Source of the DNA: Pontibacillus yanchengensis
Lineage (GTDB): Bacteria; Bacillota; Bacilli; Bacillales; BH030062
Assembly (NCBI RefSeq): GCF_009856295.1
Contig: NZ_WMEU01000002.1
Location: 434,001-498,000, forward strand
Reading direction: 5' to 3'
DNA: 64,000 nucleotides
Shown: positions 28,806 through 37,606 of the stretch, piece by piece
Layout: the number at the start of each line of letters is the position of its first letter
How positions within the stretch are numbered: position 1 is the stretch's first letter
Made by a program: the position numbers and the translations under genes
Notes under the pieces: model-generated
What the model saw: only the letters and a program-made list of their open reading frames with translations
What the model was told of the DNA's origin: nothing
The model's database searches: none

Positions 28806-30095
28806 GTGAACTACTTGAAAGCAATAGATATAGGTCGCAAAATCATAGGACTCCTGCTCCTGATAGTTGTTGTAAGTGCTCCATTTTCACAACCAATTCA
28901 AACCTATTTATCAGTACCAAATGACATTACAATGTTTCAACATCAGTCTCAAGCACTCCCAACATTGGGCTCAAATTCAGTAAAAGTTAAAGCTGGAGAT
29001 GAGATTATAAATGAAGAAGCAAATGCTCTTATAGGGAATGAAGCTGGACAAAGTTCCGTGATGTATGAGATGGCAGGACTCCCAATAAAAAAAGTTAACG
29101 TAAATGTTCTGGAAGATTTTAGAGTTATTCCAGGTGGTCAATCAATAGGCGTTAAGCTTCATACGTTGGGTGTATTGGTTGTAGGTCATCATTTAGTGGA
29201 AACCTCTTCAGGTAAAGTTTCCCCGGGTGAGGATGCTGATATTAAAATAGGTGATATTTTATTGAAGATAAATGGGCAAGAAATTAAACAAATGAGTGAT
29301 GTAGCTCCATTTGTAGAAAAAGCAGGAAAGAATAAAGATGCACTAAAGGTAACAATGAAACGAAATGAAGAAACTTTTGAAACCTCCTTGACTCCACATT
29401 ATGACGAAAAAGACAAAAAGTATCGTATAGGTTTGTATATTCGTGATTCTGCTGCTGGTATAGGGACGATGACGTTTTATCATCCCGATTCCAAAAAGTA
29501 TGGTGCGTTAGGTCATGTGATTTCAGACATGGACACAAAGAAGCCAATCGAAATTCATGAAGGTACCATTGTGCGATCGAATGTTACGTCTATCGATAAA
29601 GGAAGTAATGGAGTGCCAGGAGAAAAGCACGCCAGATTCACGGCTCAAAAAGAACGCATTGGAACAATTACACGCAATAGTCCTTTTGGAATTTTTGGTC
29701 AGCTTGATAAGCAAATTGAAAATGGTTTAATGGATAAGCCTATGCCAATTGCACTTTCACACCAAGTGAAAGAAGGACCAGCAAAAATTCTTACGGTAGT
29801 AAAAGGTGAAGATGTTAAGTCATTTGATGTTGAAATCGTTAGTACTGTTCCTCAGAAATTTCCTGCTACGAAAGGTATGATTATCAAAATAACTGATCCG
29901 GAGCTATTGAAGTTAACTGGGGGTATTGTTCAAGGGATGAGTGGAAGTCCGATTATCCAAGATGGAAAAGTAATAGGGGCTGTCACTCATGTATTTGTAA
30001 ATGATCCAACATCAGGTTATGGCGTCCATATTGAATGGATGCTACATGAAGCAGGAATTGATATATACAACAAACAAAAACAAAAAGCGAGTTAA
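28806..30095 (+). CDS. spoIVB: SpoIVB signalling peptidase
   Basis: Forespore-secreted serine peptidase (S55) that triggers pro-sigma-K processing by cleaving SpoIVFA. 429 residues. N-terminal membrane/signal segment (about 11-32), PDZ domain (about 105-200), then the peptidase domain with the GHVI histidine (near residue 238) and nucleophile Ser381 in GMSGSPI. GTG 28806 lies 8 bases after AGGAG. Lies between recN and spo0A as in B. subtilis. Confidence 0.95.
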   Translation: MNYLKAIDIGRKIIGLLLLIVVVSAPFSQPIQTYLSVPNDITMFQHQSQALPTLGSNSVKVKAGDEIINEEANALIGNEAGQSSVMYEMAGLPIKKVNVNVLEDFRVIPGGQSIGVKLHTLGVLVVGHHLVETSSGKVSPGEDADIKIGDILLKINGQEIKQMSDVAPFVEKAGKNKDALKVTMKRNEETFETSLTPHYDEKDKKYRIGLYIRDSAAGIGTMTFYHPDSKKYGALGHVISDMDTKKPIEIHEGTIVRSNVTSIDKGSNGVPGEKHARFTAQKERIGTITRNSPFGIFGQLDKQIENGLMDKPMPIALSHQVKEGPAKILTVVKGEDVKSFDVEIVSTVPQKFPATKGMIIKITDPELLKLTGGIVQGMSGSPIIQDGKVIGAVTHVFVNDPTSGYGVHIEWMLHEAGIDIYNKQKQKAS

Positions 30096-30126
30096 AGGCA
30101 GGTAAAATCCCCTGTCTTTTTCTTTT
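30094..30126 (+). terminator. Terminator of spoIVB
   Basis: AAAGGCAGG pairs with CCTGTCTTT (one G-T pair) and is followed by T-rich sequence. Confidence 0.7.
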
Positions 30127-30255
30127 TGCCAACATTTCTGTTCTTACATACAATTTTATGCAAATAGTAAGAAAGTTCTTCCATGTTCTCTTTTGTTCTC
30201 ATTGCCATTCTTATCCAACGTGTTATAATAAAACTGATAATACAGATAAAGATTT

Positions 30256-30262
30256 TTCGACA
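30256..30262 (-). promoter_or_regulatory. Candidate Spo0A box
   Basis: TGTCGAA on the minus strand, an exact match to the 0A-box core, about 180 bases before spo0A. Autoregulation by Spo0A is established in B. subtilis. Confidence 0.45.
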
Positions 30263-30367
30263 AAACCATTTTCGGTCATGAGGAAAATGTGTTTTTTTAT
30301 CGAATTAGCACGAAAATAGAAGGAAATCAAAGTATCTGCGAAAAAAATTAATATTTTCTAATGAAAA

Positions 30368-30394
30368 AGAGGATATTCAAAACTTGTGTCGAAA
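30368..30394 (+). promoter_or_regulatory. Candidate sigma-H promoter with overlapping Spo0A box
   Basis: AGGATAT (30370-30376) and CGAAA (30390-30394) separated by 13 bases resemble a sigma-H promoter. An exact TGTCGAA 0A box covers 30387-30393. This matches the known sigma-H/Spo0A control of spo0A but was judged by eye. Confidence 0.4.
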
Positions 30395-30442
30395 TTTTCT
30401 TATGTGGGAAAAACGGGAGTATTTCATTAAGGAGGAACGTTT

Positions 30443-31228
30443 GTGGAAAAGATAAAAGTTTGTTTAGCCGATGATAATAGGGAATTAGTAAATATGTTAG
30501 AGGATTATTTTGATGAACAGTCAGATATTGAGGTCATAGGTGCGTCTTATAATGGTCAAGAATGCCTAGATATGCTTGAAGATATGGAGCCTGATGTACT
30601 TGTATTGGATATTATCATGCCTCATGTAGATGGATTAGCTGTACTAAGTCGAATGAAGGAATTAGGTAAATCAAAATTGCCTAACGTAATTATGTTGACA
30701 GCATTTGGTCAAGAAGAAGTAACCAAAAAAGCAGTTGATTTAGGTGCTTCTTATTTCATTCTTAAACCGTTTGATTTAGACAATTTAAGTGATCATATTC
30801 GCCAAGTTCATGGTCTTAAGCCAAACTTTGATAGCCGTAATCGTTCACAAAGAGAACGTAGACCTGAGAAAAAACCTAATTTAGACGCAAGTATCACAAA
30901 TGTCATACATGAAATTGGTGTACCTGCACATATTAAAGGATATATGTATCTTCGTGAAGCTATCTCTATGGTATATAACGATATTGAATTATTAGGTTCC
31001 ATTACAAAAGTCCTTTACCCTGACATCGCTAAAAAATACAATACTACTGCATCTAGAGTGGAGCGTGCCATTCGTCATGCTATTGAAGTAGCCTGGAGTC
31101 GTGGCAACATCGATTCCATTTCATCCCTATTCGGTTACACAGTTTCCATGACAAAAGCGAAGCCTACCAACTCTGAGTTTATTGCCATGGTAGCAGATAA
31201 GCTTCGTTTGGAACATATGGCCGTGTAG
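30443..31228 (+). CDS. spo0A: Sporulation master regulator Spo0A
   Basis: Response regulator that starts sporulation when phosphorylated through the phosphorelay. 261 residues. Receiver domain with acidic pocket Asp10/Asp11, phosphoacceptor Asp56, the switch threonine in MLTAF and Lys in ILKPF; a basic hinge (about 127-150); and a C-terminal DNA-binding domain including [20 protein letters not shown], the recognition helix. Ribosome site AAGGAGG. The gene after it is not the usual B. subtilis neighbour. Confidence 0.98.
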   Translation: MEKIKVCLADDNRELVNMLEDYFDEQSDIEVIGASYNGQECLDMLEDMEPDVLVLDIIMPHVDGLAVLSRMKELGKSKLPNVIMLTAFGQEEVTKKAVDLGASYFILKPFDLDNLSDHIRQVHGLKPNFDSRNRSQRERRPEKKPNLDASITNVIHEIGVPAHIKGYMYLREAISMVYNDIELLGSITKVLYPDIAKKYNTTASRVERAIRHAIEVAWSRGNIDSISSLFGYTVSMTKAKPTNSEFIAMVADKLRLEHMAV

Positions 31229-31334
31229 AGTGAATTAAAAATTCTCATGATCTTATATTGAACTTATATTATGTTTTCACTGGCTACAAACTTGCATCTT
31301 TTCCAAAATATAACATGCCAGTGCTTCATGTAAG

Positions 31335-31398
31335 CCTCTTATCTATTGTGTGTATGATTCATTCAATTCACGCATTAGCTAAGAGGTTTTATTTTTTG
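31335..31398 (+). terminator. Candidate terminator after spo0A
   Basis: CCTCTTA and TAAGAGG can pair across a roughly 38-base loop, followed by TTTTATTTTTT. The loop is large, so moderate confidence. The rest of the 31229-31550 gap shows nothing recognisable. Confidence 0.55.
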
Positions 31399-31551
31399 GT
31401 TAGTGAGTTAATTTAAAAACAACTATTTAGAGATATAGGTACTTTGTAAAGGGGATGAAGCGTTGGTATGTTTCGTTTCCGTTCCGTAAGCGAAAAGCTT
31501 ATTTTTCTGAGTGAATTCGGGTAATCGTTTTTATCATGTCCTATCACTACA

Positions 31552-31592
31552 AATAAAAAGAACATGAACAAATGCATTATTCACGTTCTTTA
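31552..31592 (-). terminator. Terminator of the MerR-like gene
   Basis: On the minus strand AAAGAACGTGAA pairs with TTCATGTTCTTT (one mismatch), followed by TTTATTTG. It lies downstream of the minus-strand gene ending at 31675. Confidence 0.75.
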
Positions 31593-31674
31593 CTAAGTAC
31601 TATTAATGTTTATGGTTACTGTTATCATAATTAAATTAGACTCCGTTCTAATGTAGGGATTCTTTGGGAGGGAA

Positions 31675-32226
31675 TTATTCCTTTTTTTGTTTGTCAAACA
31701 TACGACTAAGACTGAACCAATGTCCCTTTGGTGCATCTTGGGAGGAAGATACTTCTTTTAGTGACTGAATGGTGTCATTCATTTCATTTTCAAAAGATGT
31801 TAGTCGCTCTTCATCGAAACGTCTGAGTTCATTTTTTAATTGACGAATCTCGTATAAAAGATGTTCGTTGAATTGTTTTTGCTGTTCATTCTCACGAAGT
31901 TGTAATATCAGCAATCTTTTTATTTCTTTTATATCTTCTTTCACTTCATTAGTTTGAGCTTCCGTAGATGTATGGTTAATGACTTCTGGACCTCTTAGTC
32001 TCGCGTTAATATCTTCCCTTTTTAATCCATCATTATAAAGTTGTCTTATCCTTTTAAGCTTCTCTATATCTGCAGCATTTAATTTGTTTTGTCTACCAAC
32101 TTTCTTTACTTCTATAAACTCTTCATGGTTGATCATATATCTCTTTAGAGTTGCTTTAGGTATTCCTGTACTCTCCTGAACCTCTGTTAAACCAAGAAAT
32201 GTATTGTTTTCTTCCTCGTGATGCAT
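31675..32226 (-). CDS. MerR-type helix-turn-helix protein with coiled coil (RacA-like)
   Basis: 183 residues. N-terminal MerR-like winged helix (about 10-75; GLTEVQESTGIPKATLKRYM, then NKLNAADIEKLKRIRQLYND), a Ser/Thr linker, a long charged coiled coil (about 95-160), and a short basic tail with aromatic residues (GHWFSLSRMFDKQ). Length and layout resemble B. subtilis RacA (184 residues), the chromosome-anchoring sporulation protein, and its position beside spo0A would fit. Sequence identity cannot be judged here, and DUF3967-type plasmid or phage MerR proteins share the layout. No gene symbol given. Confidence 0.6.
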   Translation of the reverse strand: MHHEEENNTFLGLTEVQESTGIPKATLKRYMINHEEFIEVKKVGRQNKLNAADIEKLKRIRQLYNDGLKREDINARLRGPEVINHTSTEAQTNEVKEDIKEIKRLLILQLRENEQQKQFNEHLLYEIRQLKNELRRFDEERLTSFENEMNDTIQSLKEVSSSQDAPKGHWFSLSRMFDKQKKE

Positions 32227-32463
32227 TAAATCTCCCCCTTTTTAAATAACTGCTCAATTAAATAATTCGACACATCTATATTCAATTTCCTGCTTTTTTT
32301 TAGTTGTATTATGTAAAATTTTAGATATTTAGGTCATGATAAAATTCTTTAGCCATATAACGTGGTAACGAATTAAAAAATTCTTATAAAAAAGTCTTAC
32401 AACATTGGATTATTCATGATAAGATTATGAATTATATGAAAAGTACAAGAAGTGGTGATCATA

Positions 32464-33816
32464 ATGAAAGTGGCAAAATTTGGAGGTAGTTCAGTTGCAA
32501 GTGCAGCTCAACTACAAAAAGTAGCAAATATTATTATATCTGATTCTAATCGTAAATTCGTCGTCGTTTCTGCTCCTGGTAAACGTCACTCAGGAGATCA
32601 AAAAGTAACGGATTTATTAATTGAATTAGGGGAGCGTAGTGAGCACAAGGAGGATTTCTCTTCCGTTTTGGAAGCTTTGCTTACTCGCTTTAATGAAATC
32701 TTAGAGGAATTGAACCTATCTAAGGAAATTGTTGATGAAGTGAAAGATAACTTACTATCTATTCTGCATGGAGAAACAGTCTTTACTCATCGTATGGATG
32801 CCTTAAAAGCGACAGGGGAAGATACCTTAGCAAAAATACTTAGTCAATATTTAAACTCACTAGGACATAAATCGACTTATGTTCACCCTAAAGAAGCAGG
32901 GATTATCGTAAGTGATGAACCTGGAAGAGCTCAAGTATTAGATGAAAGTTTTGATCATTTATATAAACTTCGTGGAAAAGAAGAAATCCAAGTAATCCCT
33001 GGTTTTTATGGATATACAAAAGACAATAAGTTAATGGCCTTTCCAAGAGGTGGCTCAGATATAACCGGTTCTATTGTTGCAGCTGGTGTGAAGGCTGATT
33101 TATATGAAAACTTTACGGATGTGGACTCGGTTTATTGTGTAAACCCAAAAATTGTTCATTCTCCACAAGAGATTAATGAATTAACGTATAAAGAGATGCG
33201 TGAACTTTCCTATGCTGGTTTTTCTGTATTCCATGATGAAGCACTCATTCCTGCTTTTAAGGCGAAGATTCCTGTATCCATCAAGAATACCAACCATCCA
33301 GAGAAAAAAGGAACAATGATATCAGCAACAAGAGATATAACTAACGGTCCAGTAGTTGGGATAGCTAGTGATAATGGCTTTATTAGTATTTATGTTAGTA
33401 AATATCTAATGAACCGTGAGAAAGGTTTTGGCCGTCACTTATTGCAAATTTTAGAAGAAGAGGATATTTCCTTTGAACATGCACCATCTGGAATTGATGA
33501 TATGTCCGTCATACTAAGAGAGAATCAGTTGACTCCAGAGAAAGAAAAAATAGTCATCCAGCGAATCAAGCAAGAACTAAAAGTGGATACAGTGACGATT
33601 GATCGTGACTTAGCTATGATTATGATTGTGGGGGAAGGCATGAATAGTACGATTGGTGTTACAAGTAAAGCATCCACAGCCTTCTCTGATGCAGGTGTTA
33701 ATATTGAAATGATTAACCAAGGATCATCAGAAGTGTCCATGATGTTTGGTGTGAAAGCAGAAAGGTTAGAACCAGCTGTTCAATCGTTATATAAAGCATT
33801 TTTTGAAACGAAATAA
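32464..33816 (+). CDS. Aspartate kinase (YclM/ThrD-type, ACT domains)
   Basis: Phosphorylates aspartate at the head of the lysine, threonine and methionine pathways. 450 residues. Amino-acid kinase domain with KVAKFGGSSVA start, GFYGYTKD, GRGG-like FPRGGSDITGSI, and ENFTDVDSVYCVNPK; two C-terminal ACT domains (from about residue 300; VGEGMNSTIGVTSKA, then NIEMINQGSSEVSMMFGV). The length matches the long monofunctional aspartokinase III type rather than DapG or LysC. ATG 32464 follows a GGTGA ribosome site. No lysine riboswitch is visible upstream. Confidence 0.9.
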   Translation: MKVAKFGGSSVASAAQLQKVANIIISDSNRKFVVVSAPGKRHSGDQKVTDLLIELGERSEHKEDFSSVLEALLTRFNEILEELNLSKEIVDEVKDNLLSILHGETVFTHRMDALKATGEDTLAKILSQYLNSLGHKSTYVHPKEAGIIVSDEPGRAQVLDESFDHLYKLRGKEEIQVIPGFYGYTKDNKLMAFPRGGSDITGSIVAAGVKADLYENFTDVDSVYCVNPKIVHSPQEINELTYKEMRELSYAGFSVFHDEALIPAFKAKIPVSIKNTNHPEKKGTMISATRDITNGPVVGIASDNGFISIYVSKYLMNREKGFGRHLLQILEEEDISFEHAPSGIDDMSVILRENQLTPEKEKIVIQRIKQELKVDTVTIDRDLAMIMIVGEGMNSTIGVTSKASTAFSDAGVNIEMINQGSSEVSMMFGVKAERLEPAVQSLYKAFFETK

Positions 33817-33820
33817 AGAA

Positions 33821-34033
33821 AAGCACAAGTGCCCGTCTAGCACGTACAAACTACTGCCCGCAATGTTGCTGCACGATGCAGCGGTCTTAATCGAACCTCC
33901 ATCATCCCAGAACCTTTTCTAAAGCCTTAGGAGATAAAGGAAACACGAAGAACGAAGTGATTCAATGTTGACTTATCGTAAGGAGGAGGAAGTTTGCTAG
34001 TCGCTGGGCACTGGAGCTAGACACGTAAGCGCC
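33821..34033 (-). repeat. Dispersed intergenic repeat, family A, copy 4 (inverted)
   Basis: Starts GCACAAGTGCCCGTCTAGCA and ends TAGTCGCTGGGCACTGGAGC then ACGTAAGCGCC: the two ends are roughly complementary. It shares AGCCTTAGGAGATAAAGG and CCATCATCCCAGAACC with copy 5 at 36792 in opposite orientation. It holds a perfect GCTGCA-CGA-TGCAGC hairpin at 33868-33882. Confidence 0.85.
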
Positions 34034-34060
34034 ACAAACTTATACTTTACTAACGAAAAC

Positions 34061-34100
34061 AAAGCTGAAGAAGTCTAATTAGACTTCTTCAGCTTTTCTT
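34061..34100. terminator. Bidirectional terminator between aspartokinase and exonuclease genes
   Basis: Perfect palindrome AAAGCTGAAGAAGTCTAA with its complement, 18 bp per arm, followed by TTTTCTTTT. Its right arm covers the exonuclease stop codon. Confidence 0.9.
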
Positions 34101-34817
34101 TTGTGCATATTGTATTAATTCACCTGGCGTTTTAATGCCTAAATTGATACAGTCCTGTAACAATTTTTGAAATAACTCAGCGGTCATCGTAGCATCATTC
34201 AATGCATGGTGTCTATCTAGTTTACATATGCCAAGTTCTGTAATGATGTTGTCGAGCTGAAATTTCTTGTTTGGATATAAATGTTTGACCAACGATTGAG
34301 CATCAAGGGAATGGGGGGTTTTTACAGGTAGCTTCCATCTCTTTAGCATAGTTTGGAGAAAATTCATATCAAATGCAGCAGGATATGCAACGAGAATGGA
34401 GTCCTTGCTGAATTTAAGGAAGTTATAATAGGCATCACAAAAAGAATGACCATTCCTTAAGTCTTCACGAGACATCCCTGTTAACTCAAGTGTGCGATTT
34501 GGAACAGGTCTAATAGGATAAATATGCTGATGGAAACGTTCGTACTGTATATGTTGTGTGCCATGTATACGGATGGCTCCAATTGATATGATCTCATGTC
34601 CAACTTCTGGTAATAGTCCAGTCGTTTCTAAATCAAATATCGTAAATGGGGCCGTGGATAGATCCATATTCAAAAGGTCTTTGTTTCTTTCAAAATGCTC
34701 TAAACGAATTTTTAACTCCGTGTAATCTGCTGTTCTTAAGTAAGGTCTGATTTTATAAGCATATAGGGGTTTTTCGAACAGTATATACTTTAGGATTTCT
34801 AAATCAATTGGTAGCAC
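34089..34817 (-). CDS. DEDDh 3'-5' exonuclease (DnaQ/PolC-type)
   Basis: Predicted 3'-5' exonuclease, 242 residues. An N-terminal helical extension (1-55) precedes the exonuclease domain. The DEDDh residues are visible: Asp62 and Glu64 in FDLETTG, Asp150 in YPAAFD, His204 and Asp208 in HHALNDA. The ATG overlaps the stop of the preceding nucleotidyltransferase gene by one base, so the two are cotranscribed. This pairing with a DUF294/CBS protein recurs in bacteria but its role is not established. Both genes lie between inverted copies of repeat A. Confidence 0.88.
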   Translation of the reverse strand: MLPIDLEILKYILFEKPLYAYKIRPYLRTADYTELKIRLEHFERNKDLLNMDLSTAPFTIFDLETTGLLPEVGHEIISIGAIRIHGTQHIQYERFHQHIYPIRPVPNRTLELTGMSREDLRNGHSFCDAYYNFLKFSKDSILVAYPAAFDMNFLQTMLKRWKLPVKTPHSLDAQSLVKHLYPNKKFQLDNIITELGICKLDRHHALNDATMTAELFQKLLQDCINLGIKTPGELIQYAQKKS

Positions 34818-36730
34818 TATACCACCCGATTTCGGTTATAGCTCAACTCAAGTACCTGTTGGAGTCGTTTTGCTATAAGGAGTGCGTCTCTTAATTCTTT
34901 TCGTTCAGATTTGTTCAAAGAAACTAAACTGATATCATTAGACAATGGTTGGTCATGACGGATTTCTTTTAAGTTTTGTTCAAGTCGAAATTTTAATAAA
35001 CGATGCAGAGAAAGCTTAGCATTTTCAGCATCTCTAGGGTGAAAACGTTCATGTTCTTCTAAAACATCAAGACGCTTAATACTATTCACTTCTTCCACGC
35101 CATATTTGATTGTATAAATTCGGACAGCATTCACTATTTGCATAATCGAGGATTTCTTTAGATTGAGAACACGCGTCCTACCAGTTGCGGTGATTCTACC
35201 AAAGGGCTGGATGGGAACGCGGAAGCGAAGCGTATCCTTCATAAGCAATTGCTGGAGATTTAAGGAGCGTTGAACGCGCTTCGTTACATATTCTCTTAAT
35301 TGATAGGCGAGCGAAAAGTCCCCAACAATTGGCCGAAAGTCCATAAAAATGGTGAAGTCTCTAATTTCTTCTGCATCCATTTTATCCAACCATGTATGGA
35401 TGGCATTGAACCATGATTGTAGTGACTTTCTCCATTTAGTCTCTTTTGCCATGATTTCACCAGAACATAATGGAAATCCACATGATTCTAGCATATAATT
35501 GATCTTCTCTGTGAATATCTGAAAAAATTCTTCAATTTCTTCTTTGTTATCGAGGTGCTCATAGTTATCAATGATAATCCCATTATCCTGGTCAGTACTG
35601 AAAGCTTGCTCTTTTCTTCCTTCACTCCCCATTACGATAAAGCAATAATTTATTGGTGGTGTACCATATCCTTCTTTTAACATTGCTTGTTCAGCTAGAT
35701 GGATGACTTGGTTATGAATTTCGTCATTATAACTAGAAATTAATTCGCATACGTCATAAGCAAACATTTGATCTTTTAGTAATTGTGACACGAATTCCTG
35801 GAATGATTCGTTATATCTAGGAGCAAGACTCATTAATGCTTCTAGAGTTGGAGCTTTTTGAATTTGATAACGTAAGTCAAAATATACTGAATCGTGCATT
35901 TTTAAGAAAGAGGTTTGTCGTAATTGTCCGACAACCTTATATCTGTGTAACACTGGTATTATGCTAGCAGGGTTATGCTTTAAATAAGAGATAGCATCAT
36001 AAATAAAGTCGCGTTCAGAGACGAAGCAAGGTTCCTCTTTTACATAATCTTTAACATGGCTTTGAAAGTCATGTTTTAAGTATGCTTTAAAGATATCTTG
36101 ATAATTTAATACCCCTAGCAATCTTTGTTCGTCATCGCATACAATTAACCCTCCAGCTTTTTGGGTTTCCATTTTTTCTACTGCTTCGAATAATGTGTTT
36201 TCTGAACTGATAAGTGTAGGAGATTCAGAATAGGTTAGGACGCGTTGCTTAAATAAATCACGATCATGAGAGTCATCATCAGTGTCTTTTGCTTTGTGTT
36301 TAATCTCATGATAGAGACTTTTCATTAAATTGCTGATACCTTCCATAACAACTTTTGAGAAATCTTGATTTTCAGACATAACCTCTAAAAAATTCGCTTT
36401 ATTAAAACGGAGCGTTTTTGTTTCCTCTAAAGCTTGTACGGAAAACTTCATCTCACCACTTGTTAGCATAATCATAATTCCAATAAGATCATTAGGATAG
36501 TAAAAACGTACTGATATTTGTTTTCCGTTGTCCTTGTGCATAATATTTTTTGCGAGTCCAGTTAATACGAAATAAATATCTATATCTTCTTCATCTTCGT
36601 CCTCGTGAAAAATGAATTGATTCGTATGAAAAGATTGTAGAGAAGCACCAGTGAAGATTTTATTCCATTGTTCTTCTGTTAATAAATTAAATGGATGTTG
36701 CGTTTTAAAAATCTCTAAATATTTTTCCAA
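34817..36730 (-). CDS. cNMP-binding/CBS/DUF294 nucleotidyltransferase-like signalling protein
   Basis: 637 residues with four parts: a cyclic-nucleotide-binding-like domain (about 10-135), a CBS pair (about 165-280), a DUF294 nucleotidyltransferase domain with GSEGRKE (368-374) and the metal-binding Asp380/Asp382, and a helical DUF294 C-terminal domain (about 480-630). It looks like a ligand-gated nucleotidyltransferase, possibly related to GlnD-type or minimal nucleotidyltransferases; substrate and ligand are unknown. Translationally coupled to the downstream exonuclease. Confidence 0.88.
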   Translation of the reverse strand: MEKYLEIFKTQHPFNLLTEEQWNKIFTGASLQSFHTNQFIFHEDEDEEDIDIYFVLTGLAKNIMHKDNGKQISVRFYYPNDLIGIMIMLTSGEMKFSVQALEETKTLRFNKANFLEVMSENQDFSKVVMEGISNLMKSLYHEIKHKAKDTDDDSHDRDLFKQRVLTYSESPTLISSENTLFEAVEKMETQKAGGLIVCDDEQRLLGVLNYQDIFKAYLKHDFQSHVKDYVKEEPCFVSERDFIYDAISYLKHNPASIIPVLHRYKVVGQLRQTSFLKMHDSVYFDLRYQIQKAPTLEALMSLAPRYNESFQEFVSQLLKDQMFAYDVCELISSYNDEIHNQVIHLAEQAMLKEGYGTPPINYCFIVMGSEGRKEQAFSTDQDNGIIIDNYEHLDNKEEIEEFFQIFTEKINYMLESCGFPLCSGEIMAKETKWRKSLQSWFNAIHTWLDKMDAEEIRDFTIFMDFRPIVGDFSLAYQLREYVTKRVQRSLNLQQLLMKDTLRFRVPIQPFGRITATGRTRVLNLKKSSIMQIVNAVRIYTIKYGVEEVNSIKRLDVLEEHERFHPRDAENAKLSLHRLLKFRLEQNLKEIRHDQPLSNDISLVSLNKSERKELRDALLIAKRLQQVLELSYNRNRVV

Positions 36731-36791
36731 GAAAGCTTCCCTCCTTATGTATAAGACTAAGTACTTTTAAAAAGTAAAGAAAGTATAACTT

Positions 36792-37027
36792 ATGGCGCTT
36801 ACATGTATAGCTCCAGTGCCCAGCGACTAAACTTCCTGCCCCGCCTTGCAATAAGTCAGCATCGAATCGCTATTGCTCTCCGTGTTTCCTTTATCTCCTA
36901 AGGCTTTAGAGAAGGTTCTGGGATGATGGAGGTTCGATTAAGACCCGCTACATCGTGCAGCAAATCGAACCAACCCACGTCCTGTGGGCAGCAGTTTGTA
37001 CGTCGCTAGACGGGCACTTGCGCTTTT
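36792..37027 (+). repeat. Dispersed intergenic repeat, family A, copy 5 (full length)
   Basis: Longest A copy, from GGCGCTTACATGTATAGC to GACGGGCACTTGCGCTT. The ends are imperfect inverted repeats. The central nested hairpin lies at 36931-36971, with a 9-bp outer stem GGTTCGATT/AATCGAACC. Together with copy 4 it flanks the exonuclease/DUF294 pair in inverted orientation. Nothing else is recognised in 37028-37200. Confidence 0.85.
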
Positions 37028-37202
37028 CTTTAGCATTCTTTAGTATAGCAAAAATTAACACCATAAGCTTAAAAGAGTAAAAAACGTCTCACTAAAAGTA
37101 TGTTAATGGTTATCCTGTGTAGGTCGATACGATGGCTGGTAGACATTGTATAACTTATAACGTTATTAACTAGCATTTATATAAGTATCTATATAACAAA
37201 AA

Positions 37203-37225
37203 AGAGGACGAATGTAACGTCCTCT
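37203..37225 (-). terminator. Terminator of yqzF
   Basis: On the minus strand AGAGGACG pairs with CGTCCTCT, followed by TTTTTTG. Confidence 0.85.
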
Positions 37226-37233
37226 CCGGTGCA

Positions 37234-37467
37234 TTATGATTTAAAGCGTCCTTCTGTTTTTCCTAGTTTTCTATCTCTGTATAAAATGAAGCCTGCAATG
37301 AATGCAAGACCTAATAAAAATAATAAAAAACCCGCAATAAATTGAAACCATAAGGTGAACAATATTGGGTATTCTATCCCGAATAGCGTATCACGCATGA
37401 TCTTGATTCCTAGAACAGCAAGCGCACCGGGGATAACCAAGATAAAAAGGGCTATAATTCGGATCAT
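37234..37467 (-). CDS. yqzF: DUF2627 membrane protein YqzF
   Basis: Small membrane protein of 77 residues with two hydrophobic helices (about 3-22 and 37-63) and a basic tail. The DUF2627 family is conserved next to bkdR in Bacillaceae, as here, divergently oriented. Function unknown. Confidence 0.85.
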   Translation of the reverse strand: MIRIIALFILVIPGALAVLGIKIMRDTLFGIEYPILFTLWFQFIAGFLLFLLGLAFIAGFILYRDRKLGKTEGRFKS

Positions 37468-37606
37468 TAACGGTCTCTCCCTCTCTGTAACTTCCAGTTT
37501 TAGTATAGCAAACTACTCACATCATGAAAAGAACAATGAGACTTGCCATATTGTGCAGGTTGACGTATAGTTGAAGTGTGCAAATAATTGCAAGGTGATG
37601 ATGGAT

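Noticed and set aside
37579..37592. TGCAA-ATAA-TTGCA inverted repeat just before bkdR
   Set aside because: Short and AT-rich; could be an autoregulatory site but could equally be chance, so not listed as a feature.
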